Below, piece by piece: positions 1 through 11,236 of a stretch of DNA of 64,000 nt. The notes beneath the pieces were generated by a model. The model was not told the origin of the DNA and did no database searches. It saw only the letters and a program-made list of their open reading frames with translations. Origin of the DNA: Serratia liquefaciens (GTDB lineage: Bacteria > Pseudomonadota > Gammaproteobacteria > Enterobacterales > Enterobacteriaceae); contig NZ_CP088930.1 in assembly GCF_027594825.1 (NCBI RefSeq), positions 2,913,019 through 2,977,018 of the forward strand, given 5' to 3'. The first letter of the stretch is position 1. The number at the start of each line of letters is the position of its first letter. The translations under genes were made by a program, and so were the position numbers.

Positions 1-1392
1 GAAAGCGTGTTCCTGCTCGGTCCGCCGGGCATTGCCAAAAGCCTGATTGCACGCCGGTTAAAATTCGCCTTTCGCCATGCGCGCTCCTTTGAATACCTGA
101 TGACGCGCTTCTCGACGCCAGAAGAGGTGTTCGGCCCATTATCCATCCAGGCGTTAAAAGACGAAGGCCGCTATCAGCGCCTGACCGCCGGCTATCTGCC
201 TGAAGCGGAAATCGTGTTTCTGGATGAAATCTGGAAAGCCGGCCCGGCAATCCTCAACACCCTGCTGACTGCGATCAACGAACGTCGCTTCCGCAACGGC
301 AACGCGGAGGAGCCGATCCCCCTGCGGCTGTTGGTCACGGCCTCCAACGAATTGCCGGAAGCCGACAGCAGCCTGGAAGCGCTGTACGACCGCATGCTGA
401 TACGCCTGTGGCTGGACAAAGTGCAGGACAAACAGAACTTTCGCTCGTTGCTGGTCAGCCGCCAGAACGAGAATGAAAACCCGGTGCCTGAAGCCCTGAG
501 CATCACCGACGAGGAGTATCATCAGTGGCAATCGCAGATCGACAAAATCAAGCTGCCTGAAAGCTGCTTCGAACTGATATTCCAACTGCGTCAGCGGCTG
601 GATGCGCTGGATCATGCCCCTTACGTTTCCGATCGCCGATGGAAAAAGGCATTGCGTCTGTTGCAGGCCTGCGCCTTTTTCAGTGGTCGCGACGCCGTGG
701 CCCCGATCGACCTGCTGCTGCTGAAAGACTGCCTGTGGCACGATCTTACCTCGCTGAAACTGCTGCAGCAGCAAGTAGAACAGTTGCTGAACGAGTCAGC
801 CTACCAACAGCAAACTCTGCTGATCCAGCTGCAACAGATCCACACCCGCTGGCTGCAGCACCAACAACAGCAGAGCGACAGCCAGGCGATCACTCTGGTA
901 AAAAAAGGCGGCATGTTCAGCCGAAAGCCGCAGTTTGCCCTGGCCACGCAGCTCGGCACAGGCTCCCTGACGCTGTTGCTGCAAAAGCCGCTGCAGCTGC
1001 ATGATATTCAGGTCAATCATCTGAGTATCGAAAACAGCGTGCTGGAAAACTGGCTGCAAAAAGGCGGCGACGTGCGCGCCAAACTGAACGGCATCGGTTT
1101 TGCCCAGCAGATCGATCTGGAAGTGGACGAAAAGCTGCATCTGACGGTACTGGACGTCAGTCGTCAGCCTTCGTTGCTGGCCCTGCCAGGGATAAAGACC
1201 GGGGGAACGCCTCAGGCGATGCTTGACGAAATGGACCAGTTGGCTCAGCGTCTGGCGGAACAGCGCCGGTTGTTCAGTCAGCATCAGCCCTGCCTGTTTA
1301 CCCCGGCCGCCAGGCTGGCAAAAATTGAGGCCAGCCTGTTGCAGGTGGCGGAACAAATCAAACAGCAGCACCAGCAGATGCGCGGTCAGTAA
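1..1392 (+). CDS. ravA: RavA, MoxR-family AAA+ ATPase (5' end cut by window)
   Basis: This is a 463-residue fragment that is open from base 1, so the true start lies outside the window. E. coli RavA is about 498 residues, so roughly 35 are missing. Walker A (GPPGIAKS) is at fragment residues 7-14 and Walker B (VFLDEI) at about 72-77, followed by a sensor stretch TASNELPE. RavA is a cytoplasmic hexameric MoxR ATPase that works with ViaA and binds the lysine decarboxylase LdcI in E. coli. It lies 2 bp upstream of viaA, so the two are clearly one operon. The C-terminal part is glutamine-rich, as in the family. Confidence 0.95.
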   Translation, partial: ESVFLLGPPGIAKSLIARRLKFAFRHARSFEYLMTRFSTPEEVFGPLSIQALKDEGRYQRLTAGYLPEAEIVFLDEIWKAGPAILNTLLTAINERRFRNGNAEEPIPLRLLVTASNELPEADSSLEALYDRMLIRLWLDKVQDKQNFRSLLVSRQNENENPVPEALSITDEEYHQWQSQIDKIKLPESCFELIFQLRQRLDALDHAPYVSDRRWKKALRLLQACAFFSGRDAVAPIDLLLLKDCLWHDLTSLKLLQQQVEQLLNESAYQQQTLLIQLQQIHTRWLQHQQQQSDSQAITLVKKGGMFSRKPQFALATQLGTGSLTLLLQKPLQLHDIQVNHLSIENSVLENWLQKGGDVRAKLNGIGFAQQIDLEVDEKLHLTVLDVSRQPSLLALPGIKTGGTPQAMLDEMDQLAQRLAEQRRLFSQHQPCLFTPAARLAKIEASLLQVAEQIKQQHQQMRGQ

Positions 1393-1394
1393 GC

Positions 1395-2858
1395 ATGCTC
1401 AGCCTGGAAACGCTCGATCTGCTGTTGGCGATCACCGAAGGTGAACTGATCGAGGAGATGATCATCGGCATGCTGGCTGCTCCGCAGCTGTCGATTTTCT
1501 TCAAGAAGTTTCCGGCGATCCGCCGGGCGCTGGATCGCGACCTGCCGCGCTGGAAGCTGCAGCTGAAACAGCGTCTGCATGAAGCCATGGTGCCGCCTGC
1601 GCTGGCGCAAGAATTTTACCGCTATCAACAGTGCCAGTTAGAGAACAATACCCAGTTCTTCCATAACCTCAATGACACTCTGGACCTGCTGCGCCAGCTG
1701 GTTTCTCCTTTCTATGAGCAGGCCCGTTCGCTGGTGGACGCCGCCGATCTGCCCAATCATCCACTGGACGACAGTTTCCAGACCCTGTTTTTGCAACGCT
1801 GGCGCATCAGCCTGACGCTGCAGGCCACCATGATGCATCACCAGTTGCTCGAACAGGAACGCGAACAGCTGATGGCGGAGCTGCAGGAGCGGCTGGCACT
1901 GAGTGGAGCGCTGGAGCCGGTGCTGTCGGAAAACGACACCGCCGCCGGGCGGCTGTGGGACATGAGCAAAGGCCATCTTCAGCGCGGCGATTATCAGCGG
2001 CTGGTGGAATACGGCAACTTTCTGCAGCAACAGCCGGAGCTGAAAAAGCTGGCGCAGCAGCTTGGGCGCAGCTATCAGGCCAAAGCGGTACAGCAACAGG
2101 ATGCTTTACCGGAACCCTTTCGCGTCATGGTGCAGGTGCCCGCCACGCTGCCGGAAGAGGTCAGCGGCATTCATCAGAGCGACGATATTCTGCGCCTGCT
2201 GCCGCCTGAGTTGGTCACGCTGGGTATCGAAGAATTGGAATTTGAGTTTTACCGGCGCCTGCTGGAAAAACAGTTATTGAGCTACCGCCTGCAGGGCGAC
2301 GTCTGGCAGGAACAGATAGCGATCCGGCAGGTCACCCACCAGCAGCAGGATCAGCAGCCGCGTGGTCCGTTTATCGTCTGTGTCGATACTTCAGGCTCCA
2401 TGGGCGGTTTCAATGAGCAGTGCGCCAAGGCGTTTTGTCTTGCGCTGTTGCGCATTGCGCTGGCGGATAACCGCCGCTGCTACATCATGCTGTTCGCCAA
2501 CCAGATAGTGCATTACGAGCTTACTGCCGCCAGCGGTATTGAACAGGCCGTGCGTTTTCTCGGCCAGCAGTTTCGCGGCGGCACCGATCTGGCAGCCTGC
2601 CTGAACGCCACGGTGAGTAAAATGGCGGAGAGCGGCTGGTTTGATGCCGATGCGGTGATCATTTCTGACTTTATTGCCCAGCGGTTGCCGGAAGAGGTCA
2701 TAAAGAAGGTCAAACAGCAGCAGCAGAATCACCAGCAGCGCTTTCACGCGGTGGCGATGTCCAGCTATGGTAAACCCGGCATCATGCGCATCTTCGATCA
2801 TATCTGGCGCTTTGATACCGGGTTAAAAAGCCGCTTGATGCGCCGCTGGCGGCGCTGA
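1395..2858 (+). CDS. viaA: ViaA, von Willebrand factor A domain partner of RavA
   Basis: The product has 487 residues, close to the usual ViaA length. A C-terminal VWA domain carries a MIDAS metal site: DTSGSMGG at about residues 331-338 (the DxSxS pattern) and a later threonine in FRGGTDLA near residue 398. ViaA stimulates RavA ATPase activity and the pair is linked to respiratory complexes and aminoglycoside sensitivity in E. coli (established for the family). The ATG follows the ravA stop by 2 bp. The gene ends 3 bp from the stop of the convergent asnA, with no terminator between them. Confidence 0.95.
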   Translation: MLSLETLDLLLAITEGELIEEMIIGMLAAPQLSIFFKKFPAIRRALDRDLPRWKLQLKQRLHEAMVPPALAQEFYRYQQCQLENNTQFFHNLNDTLDLLRQLVSPFYEQARSLVDAADLPNHPLDDSFQTLFLQRWRISLTLQATMMHHQLLEQEREQLMAELQERLALSGALEPVLSENDTAAGRLWDMSKGHLQRGDYQRLVEYGNFLQQQPELKKLAQQLGRSYQAKAVQQQDALPEPFRVMVQVPATLPEEVSGIHQSDDILRLLPPELVTLGIEELEFEFYRRLLEKQLLSYRLQGDVWQEQIAIRQVTHQQQDQQPRGPFIVCVDTSGSMGGFNEQCAKAFCLALLRIALADNRRCYIMLFANQIVHYELTAASGIEQAVRFLGQQFRGGTDLAACLNATVSKMAESGWFDADAVIISDFIAQRLPEEVIKKVKQQQQNHQQRFHAVAMSSYGKPGIMRIFDHIWRFDTGLKSRLMRRWRR

Positions 2859-2861
2859 TTG

Positions 2862-3854
2862 TTACAGAAGCCCTTCGACCGCGTCACGCACTTGCGGTGA
2901 CCACACGCCGCACTGCACCTGACCAATGTGCGACAGTTGCAGCAACAGCATCACCAGGCGCGACTGGCCGATACCACCACCGATGGTTTGCGGCATATCG
3001 CCACGCAGCAGTGACTGATGCCACTCCAGCGCCAGACGATCTTCATCGCCGGTTTGTGCCAACTGGCGCTTCAGCGCACTGGCGTCAACGCGAATACCCA
3101 TGGAAGAAAGCTCGAAGGCATCCTGCAATACCGGGTTCCAGACCAGAATATCGCCGTTCAAACCGGCCAGTCCTTCTGCCGCCGGTGTCGTCCAGTCATC
3201 ATAATCCGGTGCACGAACATCGTGTGATTTGCCGTGCGACAGCATACCGCCGATCCCGATCAGAAATACCGCGCCCAGCTCTTTGGCGATCGCCCGCTCA
3301 CGGCCTTTGGCATCCAGTTCTGGGTAGCGTTGCAGCAGGGTTTCGCTGTGCACAAAATGAATCTGCTCCGGCAGGAACGGCGTTAAATCATATTCGCGGC
3401 TCACTTCAATTTCGGTGGCCTTAATCGCCGCATAAATGCTGCTCACGGTGCTTTTAAGGTAATCCAGGCTGCGCTCGCCATCGCCCATCACCCGCTCCCA
3501 GTCCCATTGATCGACGTAGACTGAATGGATCGCGCTCAGACGATCTTCATCAGGACGCAGCGCTTTCATATGGGTATACAGGCCTTCACCGGCGCCAAAA
3601 TCGTAGCTACCCAACGTTTTACGTTTCCATTTCGCCAGTGAGTGCACCACTTCGAAGGTGGCTTCCGGCAGGGTTTTGACCTTTACCTGTACCGCTTTCT
3701 CACTGCCTGACAGGTTATCCTGGGTACCGTCCCCCAGACGGCTGAGGATCGGCGCCTGCACTTCAATCAGGCCAAGCTGCTGTTCCAGCTGGCGTGAGAA
3801 GAAGGATTTAACCAGGCTGATTTGTTGTTGTTTTTGAATAAACTGTTTTTTCAT
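2862..3854 (-). CDS. asnA: Aspartate-ammonia ligase (asparagine synthetase A)
   Basis: AsnA makes asparagine from aspartate, ammonia and ATP in the cytoplasm. The product is 330 residues from the start [20 protein letters not shown], exactly the E. coli length. A longer in-frame reading begins 19 codons upstream, but that extension is not part of the family and covers the promoter region, so 3854 is chosen as the start. It resembles class II aminoacyl-tRNA synthetases: GGGIGQSR near the C-terminus is a motif 3-like ATP-binding segment. It is divergent from its regulator asnC, which normally activates it when asparagine is scarce. Confidence 0.97.
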   Translation of the reverse strand: MKKQFIQKQQQISLVKSFFSRQLEQQLGLIEVQAPILSRLGDGTQDNLSGSEKAVQVKVKTLPEATFEVVHSLAKWKRKTLGSYDFGAGEGLYTHMKALRPDEDRLSAIHSVYVDQWDWERVMGDGERSLDYLKSTVSSIYAAIKATEIEVSREYDLTPFLPEQIHFVHSETLLQRYPELDAKGRERAIAKELGAVFLIGIGGMLSHGKSHDVRAPDYDDWTTPAAEGLAGLNGDILVWNPVLQDAFELSSMGIRVDASALKRQLAQTGDEDRLALEWHQSLLRGDMPQTIGGGIGQSRLVMLLLQLSHIGQVQCGVWSPQVRDAVEGLL

Positions 3855-4009
3855 TGCCGTATCTCTTATAAACCTGTCTCTGTTGCCAACGATTAAGCAA
3901 CAGAACGGCATCGTAATTCAATATCCGTTAATCAATATTGCCTTTTCACTTTTAATCGTTCATTTTTATGCGGTAATAATTCAACAATCAGCAATTAGTG
4001 GGAGATTAA
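3855..4009. promoter_or_regulatory. asnA-asnC divergent control region
   Basis: This AT-rich 155-bp spacer lies between the divergent starts of asnA and asnC. In E. coli AsnC controls both genes from the equivalent spacer, so AsnC sites are expected here. I cannot point to a specific operator by eye. The asnC ribosome-binding site GGGAG lies just before ATG 4010. Confidence 0.5.
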
Positions 4010-4471
4010 ATGGCTGAAAATTATCAGATCGATAATCTCGATCGCGGCATTCTTAACGCTTTGATGGAGAATGCGCGCACGCCTTACGCCGAACTGGCCA
4101 AGAACTTCGCGGTCAGCCCCGGTACCATTCATGTGCGGGTAGAGAAGATGAAGCAGGCCGGCATCATTACCGGAGCGCGGGTAGACGTGAACCCTAAACG
4201 CCTGGGCTACGACGTCTGCTGTTTTATCGGCATTATATTAAAGAGTGCTAAAGACTACCCTTCTGCGCTGAAAAAGCTCGAAAGCCTGGAGGAAGTGGTC
4301 GAGGCTTACTACACTACCGGCCACTACAGCGTGTTTATCAAAGTGATGTGCCGCTCAATAGATGCGTTGCAACAGGTACTTATCAACAAGATCCAGACCA
4401 TTGACGAGATCCAGTCCACCGAAACGCTGATCTCGCTGCAGAACCCCATTATGCGTACCATCACGCCCTAG
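4010..4471 (+). CDS. asnC: AsnC, Lrp-family asparagine-responsive regulator
   Basis: This 153-residue protein is the founding member of the Lrp/AsnC family. An N-terminal helix-turn-helix spans about residues 8-60 (recognition segment near SPGTIHVRVEKM) and is followed by the RAM/AsnC ligand-binding domain. In E. coli it activates asnA and represses itself and transcription towards mioC, with asparagine as ligand. It sits between the divergent asnA and mioC, the standard arrangement next to oriC. Confidence 0.96.
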   Translation: MAENYQIDNLDRGILNALMENARTPYAELAKNFAVSPGTIHVRVEKMKQAGIITGARVDVNPKRLGYDVCCFIGIILKSAKDYPSALKKLESLEEVVEAYYTTGHYSVFIKVMCRSIDALQQVLINKIQTIDEIQSTETLISLQNPIMRTITP

Positions 4472-4493
4472 CCAATTAATTACTATACCCATA

Positions 4494-4502
4494 TTATCCA
4501 CA
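4494..4502 (+). promoter_or_regulatory. DnaA box in the mioC promoter region
   Basis: A perfect consensus 9-mer TTATCCACA lies 67 bp before the mioC start. In E. coli a DnaA box at this place lets DnaA repress mioC transcription, which runs towards oriC. The match is seen directly; the regulatory role is by homology. Confidence 0.85.
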
Positions 4503-4568
4503 GGTAGATCCCAGCCGATTCACAGCGTACAATGCTGCCACTTTGAGAAGGCTGGGATCATTCATTTC

Positions 4569-5009
4569 ATGGCAGACATTACTCTGATCAGTGGCAGTAC
4601 GCTTGGCAGCGCCGAGTACGTAGCCGAGCACTTGGCTGAAAAACTGGAAGCGGCGGGTTTTACGACCGAAACCCTGCACGGCCCTGAATTGGATGAACTG
4701 ACCCTGTCCGGGCGCTGGCTGGTGGTGTCTTCTACCCACGGCGCCGGCGATTTACCGGATAACCTGCAACCGCTGCTGGAACAAATAGAAGAACAGCTTC
4801 CTGACTTATCCCAGGTGCAGTTCGGCGCAGTCGGTTTGGGCAGCTCTGAATACGACACTTTCTGTGGTGCGATCCAACGGATCGACGATCTTCTGGTCGC
4901 TCGCGGGGCGAAAAGGATCGGCGATCGGCTCGAGATCGACGTGACTGAACACGAAATTCCTGAGGATCCGGCAGAGGAATGGGTGAAAAATTGGATTAAT
5001 TTACTCTAA
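4569..5009 (+). CDS. mioC: MioC, flavodoxin-like FMN protein
   Basis: The product is a 146-residue short flavodoxin. The N-terminal FMN phosphate loop SGSTLGSAEYVAE is at about residues 8-20, and STHGAGDLPDN near residue 57 is a second FMN-contact region. MioC is reported as an electron donor for biotin synthase in E. coli. Its transcription reads into oriC immediately downstream, and a DnaA box precedes it. Length and sequence agree with the family. Confidence 0.96.
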   Translation: MADITLISGSTLGSAEYVAEHLAEKLEAAGFTTETLHGPELDELTLSGRWLVVSSTHGAGDLPDNLQPLLEQIEEQLPDLSQVQFGAVGLGSSEYDTFCGAIQRIDDLLVARGAKRIGDRLEIDVTEHEIPEDPAEEWVKNWINLL

Positions 5010-5034
5010 TTTGTTCAAAGATCACCCGAACGAT

Positions 5035-5043
5035 TGTGGATAA
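5035..5043 (-). promoter_or_regulatory. DnaA box R4
   Basis: TGTGGATAA on the plus strand is the reverse complement of the perfect consensus TTATCCACA. It is the outermost box on the mioC side, as R4 is in E. coli. Confidence 0.92.
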
Positions 5044-5073
5044 CTATGCTTAAAAGCAGGGTAAAAGCAGTAG

Positions 5074-5082
5074 TTATCCCAA
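5074..5082 (+). promoter_or_regulatory. DnaA box R3 (weak)
   Basis: TTATCCCAA lies in the context equivalent to E. coli R3 (TTATCCAAA). Only the core TTATCC is kept, so this is a weak, probably ATP-DnaA-dependent site. Confidence 0.65.
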
Positions 5083-5108
5083 TAACAACCTTAGGTCGCT
5101 TTTTGTCC

Positions 5109-5117
5109 TGTGCATAA
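5109..5117 (-). promoter_or_regulatory. DnaA box R2
   Basis: TGTGCATAA on the plus strand reads TTATGCACA on the minus strand. It is at the place of E. coli R2 (TTATACACA) and differs at one position, still within the TTATNCACA consensus. Confidence 0.88.
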
Positions 5118-5214
5118 CATGCCATTTAGATCCCAGCTTATAAGCCATAGGATCACCGATCATTCACAGCTAATGATCCTCCTTAATCCGCTGATCTCAA
5201 TCACGAATAATCAC

Positions 5215-5223
5215 TTATCCACA
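5215..5223 (+). promoter_or_regulatory. DnaA box R1
   Basis: A perfect TTATCCACA lies next to the unwinding element, in the R1 position and orientation, and is followed by the conserved GATCGCGATCC run. Confidence 0.93.
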
Positions 5224-5236
5224 GAAGATCGCGATC

Positions 5237-5279
5237 CTAATAAGAGATCTAATAAAGAGATCTTTAAATAAAAAAGATC
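5237..5279 (-). other. DNA unwinding element with three 13-mers
   Basis: Read on the minus strand there are three GATC-led 13-mers: GATCTCTTATTAG (5237-5249, identical to the E. coli right 13-mer), GATCTCTTTATTA (5250-5262) and GATCTTTTTTATT (5267-5279). The segment is very AT-rich and adjoins box R1, as expected for the site where DnaA opens the duplex and DnaB is loaded. Confidence 0.9.
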
Positions 5280-5390
5280 TTCTTTTAATTACCGACGATC
5301 CTGACCACTTGGTCGATCGACTAAACTTGAGTAGAATCGCCCTCCCCAGGGCAAACAACGATCGTTCGCAATACGGCGAGGTGCAGTTCC

Positions 5391-7280
5391 ATGTTTTATC
5401 CAGAGCAATTTGACGTCATCATCATCGGTGGTGGCCATGCCGGTACCGAAGCCGCAATGGCTGCGGCACGCATGGGGCGTCAGACTTTATTATTGACACA
5501 CAATATCGATACGCTGGGGCAGATGTCTTGCAACCCGGCGATTGGCGGTATTGGTAAAGGGCATCTGGTTAAGGAAATTGATGCACTTGGCGGCCTGATG
5601 GCCACGGCGATTGACCATGCCGGCATCCAGTTTAGGATACTAAACGCCAGCAAAGGCCCGGCGGTGCGAGCCACTCGTGCCCAGGCTGACCGCGTGCTGT
5701 ATCGCCAGGCTGTGCGCACCGCCCTGGAGAACCAGCCGAACCTGATGATCTTCCAGCAGCCGGTCGAAGATCTGATTGTGGAAAACGATCGCGTAGTCGG
5801 TGCCGTAACCCAAATGGGACTGAAATTCCGCGCCAAAGCGGTGGTACTGACCGTAGGCACCTTCCTGGATGGCAAGATCCATATCGGCCTGGAAAACTAC
5901 AGTGGCGGCCGTGCCGGGGATCCTCCGTCGATCTCGTTGTCACAGCGCCTGCGTGAATTGCCTCTGCGCGTTAATCGCTTGAAAACCGGTACGCCACCTC
6001 GTATCGATGCACGCACTATCGATTTCAGCGTTCTGGCGCCGCAACACGGTGATACACCGATCCCGGTGTTCTCGTTTATGGGCAATGCCGGGCAACACCC
6101 GGAACAAATGGCGTGCTACATCACCCATACCAACGAAAAAACCCATGACGTGATCCGCAATAACCTCGATCGCAGCCCGATGTATGCCGGGATCATCGAA
6201 GGGATCGGACCACGCTATTGCCCATCGATCGAAGACAAAGTCATGCGCTTTGCCGATCGTAACGCTCACCAGATCTTCCTTGAACCAGAGGGCCTGACCA
6301 GCAACGAAATTTATCCTAACGGCATTTCCACCAGCCTGCCGTTTGACGTACAGATGCAGATCGTTCGTTCGATGGAAGGGATGCAGAATGCCCGTATCGT
6401 TCGTCCGGGTTATGCCATCGAGTATGATTTCTTCGATCCGCGCGATTTAAAACCGACGCTGGAAAGCAAATTTATTCAGGGCTTGTTCTTCGCCGGTCAG
6501 ATCAACGGCACCACCGGCTACGAAGAAGCCGCTGCACAGGGCCTGTTGGCCGGTCTGAATGCCGGACGTTACGCCAACGAAGACGAAGGCTGGTCACCAC
6601 GTCGCGATCAGGCTTACCTCGGCGTGCTGGTGGACGATCTCAGTACCCTGGGCACCAAAGAACCGTACCGCATGTTCACTTCACGTGCCGAATACCGCCT
6701 GATGCTGCGCGAAGACAATGCCGATCTGCGCCTGACCGAAAAAGGCCGCGAACTGGGTCTGGTGGACGACGCCCGCTGGGCGCGCTTCAGCGAAAAGCTG
6801 GAACACATCGAACAAGAACGCCAGCGCCTGCGCGACATCTGGATGCATCCGCATGCGGAGAACGTAGATCAGGTCAACGTACTGCTGAAAGCGCCGCTGT
6901 CGCGTGAAGCAAACGGCGAAGAGTTGCTGCGTCGACCTGAAATGGATTACCAACAGCTGACCTCCGTGGCTGCATTTGCACCGCCGTTGGCCGATACCCA
7001 AGCCGCAGAGCAGGTTGAGATCCAGGTAAAATACGAAGGCTATATCGCTCGTCAGCAGGAAGAGATCGAAAAACAACAGCGTAACGAAAACACCGTACTG
7101 CCGTTGGATCTCGATTATCAGCAAGTTTCCGGCTTGTCGAATGAAGTGATCGCCAAACTGAATGACCACAAGCCGAATTCGATCGGTCAGGCTTCACGAA
7201 TCTCCGGCATCACACCGGCGGCGATCTCAATTTTGCTGATCTGGTTGAAAAAACAGGGCTTGCTGCGCCGCAGCGCATAA
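5391..7280 (+). CDS. mnmG: MnmG (GidA), tRNA uridine-5-carboxymethylaminomethyl modification enzyme
   Basis: This 629-residue protein is the E. coli length. The FAD dinucleotide motif [19 protein letters not shown] is near residues 11-29. Conserved blocks [12 protein letters not shown] and [13 protein letters not shown] are present. With MnmE it installs the cmnm5 group on wobble uridine 34 of certain tRNAs, using methylene-THF, FAD and NADH. Its place beside oriC is conserved in many bacteria, and its transcription runs away from oriC. MnmE is also in this window (34031-35395). Confidence 0.97.
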   Translation: MFYPEQFDVIIIGGGHAGTEAAMAAARMGRQTLLLTHNIDTLGQMSCNPAIGGIGKGHLVKEIDALGGLMATAIDHAGIQFRILNASKGPAVRATRAQADRVLYRQAVRTALENQPNLMIFQQPVEDLIVENDRVVGAVTQMGLKFRAKAVVLTVGTFLDGKIHIGLENYSGGRAGDPPSISLSQRLRELPLRVNRLKTGTPPRIDARTIDFSVLAPQHGDTPIPVFSFMGNAGQHPEQMACYITHTNEKTHDVIRNNLDRSPMYAGIIEGIGPRYCPSIEDKVMRFADRNAHQIFLEPEGLTSNEIYPNGISTSLPFDVQMQIVRSMEGMQNARIVRPGYAIEYDFFDPRDLKPTLESKFIQGLFFAGQINGTTGYEEAAAQGLLAGLNAGRYANEDEGWSPRRDQAYLGVLVDDLSTLGTKEPYRMFTSRAEYRLMLREDNADLRLTEKGRELGLVDDARWARFSEKLEHIEQERQRLRDIWMHPHAENVDQVNVLLKAPLSREANGEELLRRPEMDYQQLTSVAAFAPPLADTQAAEQVEIQVKYEGYIARQQEEIEKQQRNENTVLPLDLDYQQVSGLSNEVIAKLNDHKPNSIGQASRISGITPAAISILLIWLKKQGLLRRSA

Positions 7281-7297
7281 ATCTTGCTTTTGGGTGA

Positions 7298-7324
7298 CCG
7301 TTTGCCTACTTGATAGGCAAACGG
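7298..7324 (+). other. Strong hairpin between mnmG and rsmG
   Basis: A perfect 11-bp stem (CCGTTTGCCTA / TAGGCAAACGG) with a 5-base loop lies 17 bp after the mnmG stop. No T-run follows, so it looks like an mRNA-stabilising or processing hairpin rather than a terminator. Confidence 0.6.
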
Positions 7325-7417
7325 CCGCTGACATCATCCCGTGCCTGAATTATCATGCTTGGCTTCTTGGCCAGCCCCAATTTGGCTAGTCGTTCCGCGC
7401 CAGTCAGAGGACACGTT

Positions 7418-8038
7418 GTGCAGAAAAAATTAGACTCGCTGCTGTTTGCAGCAGGCATTACGCTCCCCGATCAGCAAAAACAGCAATTGCTGGGGTATGT
7501 CGGCATGCTGGACAAGTGGAACAAGGCTTATAACCTCACCTCGGTGCGCGATCCGCAGCAAATGCTGGTACGCCATATTCTCGACAGCATCGTGGTAAAC
7601 CCGCATTTGCAGGGCTCCCGTTTTATCGACGTTGGCACCGGCCCCGGACTGCCGGGTATTCCGTTGGCGATCGTCCGTCCTGATTCCCATTTCACCCTGC
7701 TGGACAGCCTGGGCAAGCGCGTGCGCTTTCTTCGCCAGGTGCAGCACGAGCTGGGCCTGACCAACGTTGAGCCGGTACAGAGCCGCGTTGAAGAATTCCC
7801 GGGCGAACCGCCGTTTGACGGCGTCATCAGCCGTGCTTTTGCTTCGCTGCAGGACATGCTGTCCTGGTGCCATCACTTGCCGGCGAAAGGGCAGGGGCGT
7901 TTCTACGCGCTGAAAGGGGTTCGTCCTGATGAGGAGCTGGCGCAGCTGCCGGAAGGTATTGAGCTTGAGTCGGTGGTGCGTTTGCAGGTGCCGGAACTCG
8001 AAGGTGAACGTCATTTGGTGATACTTAAAGCAAACTGA
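7418..8038 (+). CDS. rsmG: RsmG (GidB), 16S rRNA G527 N7-methyltransferase
   Basis: RsmG methylates G527 of 16S rRNA using SAM. GTG 7418 is chosen as start: it gives 206 residues (E. coli has 207) and is preceded by AGAGG at good spacing. The reading frame is open 21 codons further up, but that part overlaps the spacer and has no counterpart in the family. The SAM-binding glycine-rich motif [12 protein letters not shown] is at about residues 71-82. Loss of this protein gives low-level streptomycin resistance in several bacteria. It is co-oriented with mnmG. Confidence 0.95.
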   Translation: MQKKLDSLLFAAGITLPDQQKQQLLGYVGMLDKWNKAYNLTSVRDPQQMLVRHILDSIVVNPHLQGSRFIDVGTGPGLPGIPLAIVRPDSHFTLLDSLGKRVRFLRQVQHELGLTNVEPVQSRVEEFPGEPPFDGVISRAFASLQDMLSWCHHLPAKGQGRFYALKGVRPDEELAQLPEGIELESVVRLQVPELEGERHLVILKAN

Positions 8039-8677
8039 GTTTGTTTTTGATCAAATAAGCGTGAATTAAAAGGTAGTGCTCAGCGTAAATGTAAGCAGGC
8101 TAATCAAATGGCGGTTTTTTTAGTTAATTTACTTTTTATTAACACAAAAATAGCCGCCAATTAGCGACAATAGAGTAATTGCAATTCGAAATAGTCACGT
8201 TAGCAACGATAAGTTAACGATTCTGCTTTGGCGCTAATGTTAATTTGCTGTTGTAATATTACACTCGAAGCTGTCAATAAAAGGTTTTTGCGGCGTAGAT
8301 GGATTGTTTTTGAACGGTTAACTTGTAATATTTTGATTTATAATGTTTTTTGATCACTCAATTTGCTAAAGACGGTTTACACGTCGGTGAGTTATAAATC
8401 AGAAAGAGGCATTATTGTGAGCGGCTCCACGTTTCGTACTGTAACGCTGGAATAATCAGACAATTTAATGCGCCCTATTATTCCGACCGTTTTCTTGTGA
8501 AAATAGCCTGAAATGGGGGAATTTAAATAATTGTTCACCTTTTCGCTACTTATCGATTGAATTCGTTGGTATGCCCCGTATAATTTGCTCGTTTTTTGCT
8601 GCTTGACTCAGATCAGTAAAAACAGTTTTATACGTCACTCAGCATACCCCCTCTGGGGTACGGAGAGAACAAACGTC
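8039..8677. other. Long AT-rich spacer between rsmG and the atp operon
   Basis: This spacer of about 640 bp has no convincing gene; E. coli has a spacer of similar size here. No clear intrinsic terminator follows rsmG. The only distinct signal is the promoter at 8557-8584. A 12-codon GTG-initiated reading (near 8417) with an upstream AGAGG is present, but it is too short to call. Confidence 0.7.
8557..8584 (+). promoter_or_regulatory. Sigma-70 promoter of the atp operon
   Basis: TTGAAT (-35, 8557-8562), a 16-bp spacer and a perfect TATAAT (-10, 8579-8584) lie about 95 bp before the atpI start. This is the best promoter match in the long spacer. Confidence 0.75.
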
Positions 8678-9061
8678 ATGTCTGTGTCCCTTTACAGCGG
8701 AAAAGTTGCTCGTAAATTGCTGTTTCTGCAGTTAATGACTTTTGTTTTGATCAGCGCTGCCTTCGGTCTGAAAAGCCTGGAATGGAGCGGTTCGGCATTG
8801 GCGGGCGGTCTCGCTGCCTGGTTGCCGAGTACCATGTTTATGCTGTTTGCCTTGCGTCATCAGACGCAGACGCAGGCCCCCGGTCGGGTTGCCTGGTCGT
8901 TCGCCATCGGCGAGGGGTTAAAGGTCTTGATCACCATAGTTTTGTTGATCGTGGCGCTTGGGGTGTTCAAAGCGGAGTTTATACCGCTTGGCCTGACCTA
9001 TTTAGCGGTGTTAGCGGTGCAGATTATCGCACCCGCCGTGATTAACAGTTACCGAAATTAA
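8678..9061 (+). CDS. atpI: AtpI, ATP synthase accessory membrane protein
   Basis: This is a 127-residue hydrophobic protein with about four membrane segments and the family start MSVSLYSGKVARKL. The frame is open further upstream, but ATG 8678 matches the E. coli start and has a GGAGAG ribosome site. AtpI helps assemble the c-ring and is the least conserved member of the atp operon. It is the first gene of atpIBEFHAGDC. Confidence 0.93.
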   Translation: MSVSLYSGKVARKLLFLQLMTFVLISAAFGLKSLEWSGSALAGGLAAWLPSTMFMLFALRHQTQTQAPGRVAWSFAIGEGLKVLITIVLLIVALGVFKAEFIPLGLTYLAVLAVQIIAPAVINSYRN

Positions 9062-9859
<798 letters not shown>

Positions 9860-9890
9860 TTTTCTTAAAACACTTGCACTTTTAAACTGA

Positions 9891-10148
<258 letters not shown>

Positions 10149-10205
10149 GTAGAGAATTTCTCTACACTGAAACCACACTATTAACTTTTAAAGAGGCATT
10201 GTGCT

Positions 10206-10676
10206 GTGAATCTTAACGCAACAATCCTCGGCCAGGCCATCGCGTTCGTTCTGTTTGTCTGGTTCTGCATGAAGTATGTATGGCCGCCGATTATGGCAGC
10301 CATCGAGAAGCGTCAGGGAGAAATTGCTGACGGTCTCGCTTCTGCAGAACGTGCCAAAAAAGATTTGGACTTAGCGCAAGCCAATGCGACCGACCAGCTG
10401 AAAACTGCTAAAGCAGAAGCTCAGGTGATCATCGAGCAAGCAAACAAACGCAAAGCTCAGATCATGGATGAAGCGAAAGCCGAAGCCGAGCAGGAACGTA
10501 ACAAAATCGTGGCGCAGGCTCAGGCTGAGATCGAAGCCGAACGTAAGCGCGCTCGTGAAGAGTTGCGTAAGCAAGTCGCGATGCTGGCAATTGCCGGCGC
10601 CGAGAAGATCATCGAACGTTCCGTGGATGAAGCTGCTAACAGCGACATCGTTGATAAACTGGTCGCTGAACTGTAA
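10206..10676 (+). CDS. atpF: ATP synthase Fo subunit b
   Basis: This 156-residue peripheral-stalk subunit is the E. coli length. It begins with GTG, as in E. coli, giving [17 protein letters not shown]. One N-terminal membrane helix (about residues 5-25) is followed by a long charged coiled coil rich in Ala, Lys and Glu that dimerises and binds delta and F1. Confidence 0.97.
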
Positions 10677-10690
10677 GGAGGGAGGGGCTG

Positions 10691-11224
10691 ATGTCTGAAT
10701 TTGTAACTGTAGCTCGCCCCTACGCCAAAGCAGCTTTTGACTTTGCCGTTGAGCATCAAAGCGTAGAGCGCTGGCAAGATATGCTGGCGTTTGCTGCTGA
10801 TGTCACTCGCAATGAACAGATTTCTGAACTGCTGTCTGGCGCTATGGCGCCAGAGACGCTGTCCAAGACGTTCATCGCGGTATGTGGCGATCAACTCGAC
10901 GAACATGGCCAGAACTTTATCCGTGTAATGGCCGAAAATGGACGTTTACTGGTTCTTCCTGCCGTGCTGCAGCAGTTCAACGAACTGCGCGCCTTGCTGG
11001 AATCCACCGTCGAAGTCGACGTGCTCTCTGCGAGCGCACTGAGCGACAAACAGCAGGCTAATATTGCCGCTGCGATGGAAAAACGTCTGTCACGCAAAGT
11101 TAAGCTGAATTGCAAAATTGACAAGTCTGTACTGGCCGGCGTAATTATCCGTGCTGGCGATATGGTGATTGATGGCAGCGTTCGCGGTCGTCTTGAACGC
11201 CTGACAGACGTCTTGCAGTCTTAA
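10691..11224 (+). CDS. atpH: ATP synthase F1 subunit delta
   Basis: This 177-residue protein, the E. coli length, joins the b2 stalk to the top of the alpha3beta3 hexamer. The N-terminal helical domain begins [13 protein letters not shown], the family signature. A strong AAGGAGGGAGG ribosome site overlaps the end of atpF. The gene ends 12 bp before atpA. Confidence 0.97.
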   Translation: MSEFVTVARPYAKAAFDFAVEHQSVERWQDMLAFAADVTRNEQISELLSGAMAPETLSKTFIAVCGDQLDEHGQNFIRVMAENGRLLVLPAVLQQFNELRALLESTVEVDVLSASALSDKQQANIAAAMEKRLSRKVKLNCKIDKSVLAGVIIRAGDMVIDGSVRGRLERLTDVLQS

Positions 11225-11236
11225 GGGGACTGGAGC

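Larger units (their letters stand above)
5030..5290. other. oriC: Chromosomal replication origin oriC
   Basis: The mioC-mnmG spacer holds DnaA boxes matching E. coli R4, R3, R2 and R1 in position and orientation, then three AT-rich 13-mers on the mnmG side. About 14 GATC (Dam) sites lie in 5010-5390, a strong cluster. The middle segment around 5151-5180 closely matches the stretch around the E. coli Fis/IHF sites. The layout is that of E. coli oriC read from the mioC end. No gene is present in 5010-5390. Confidence 0.97.
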
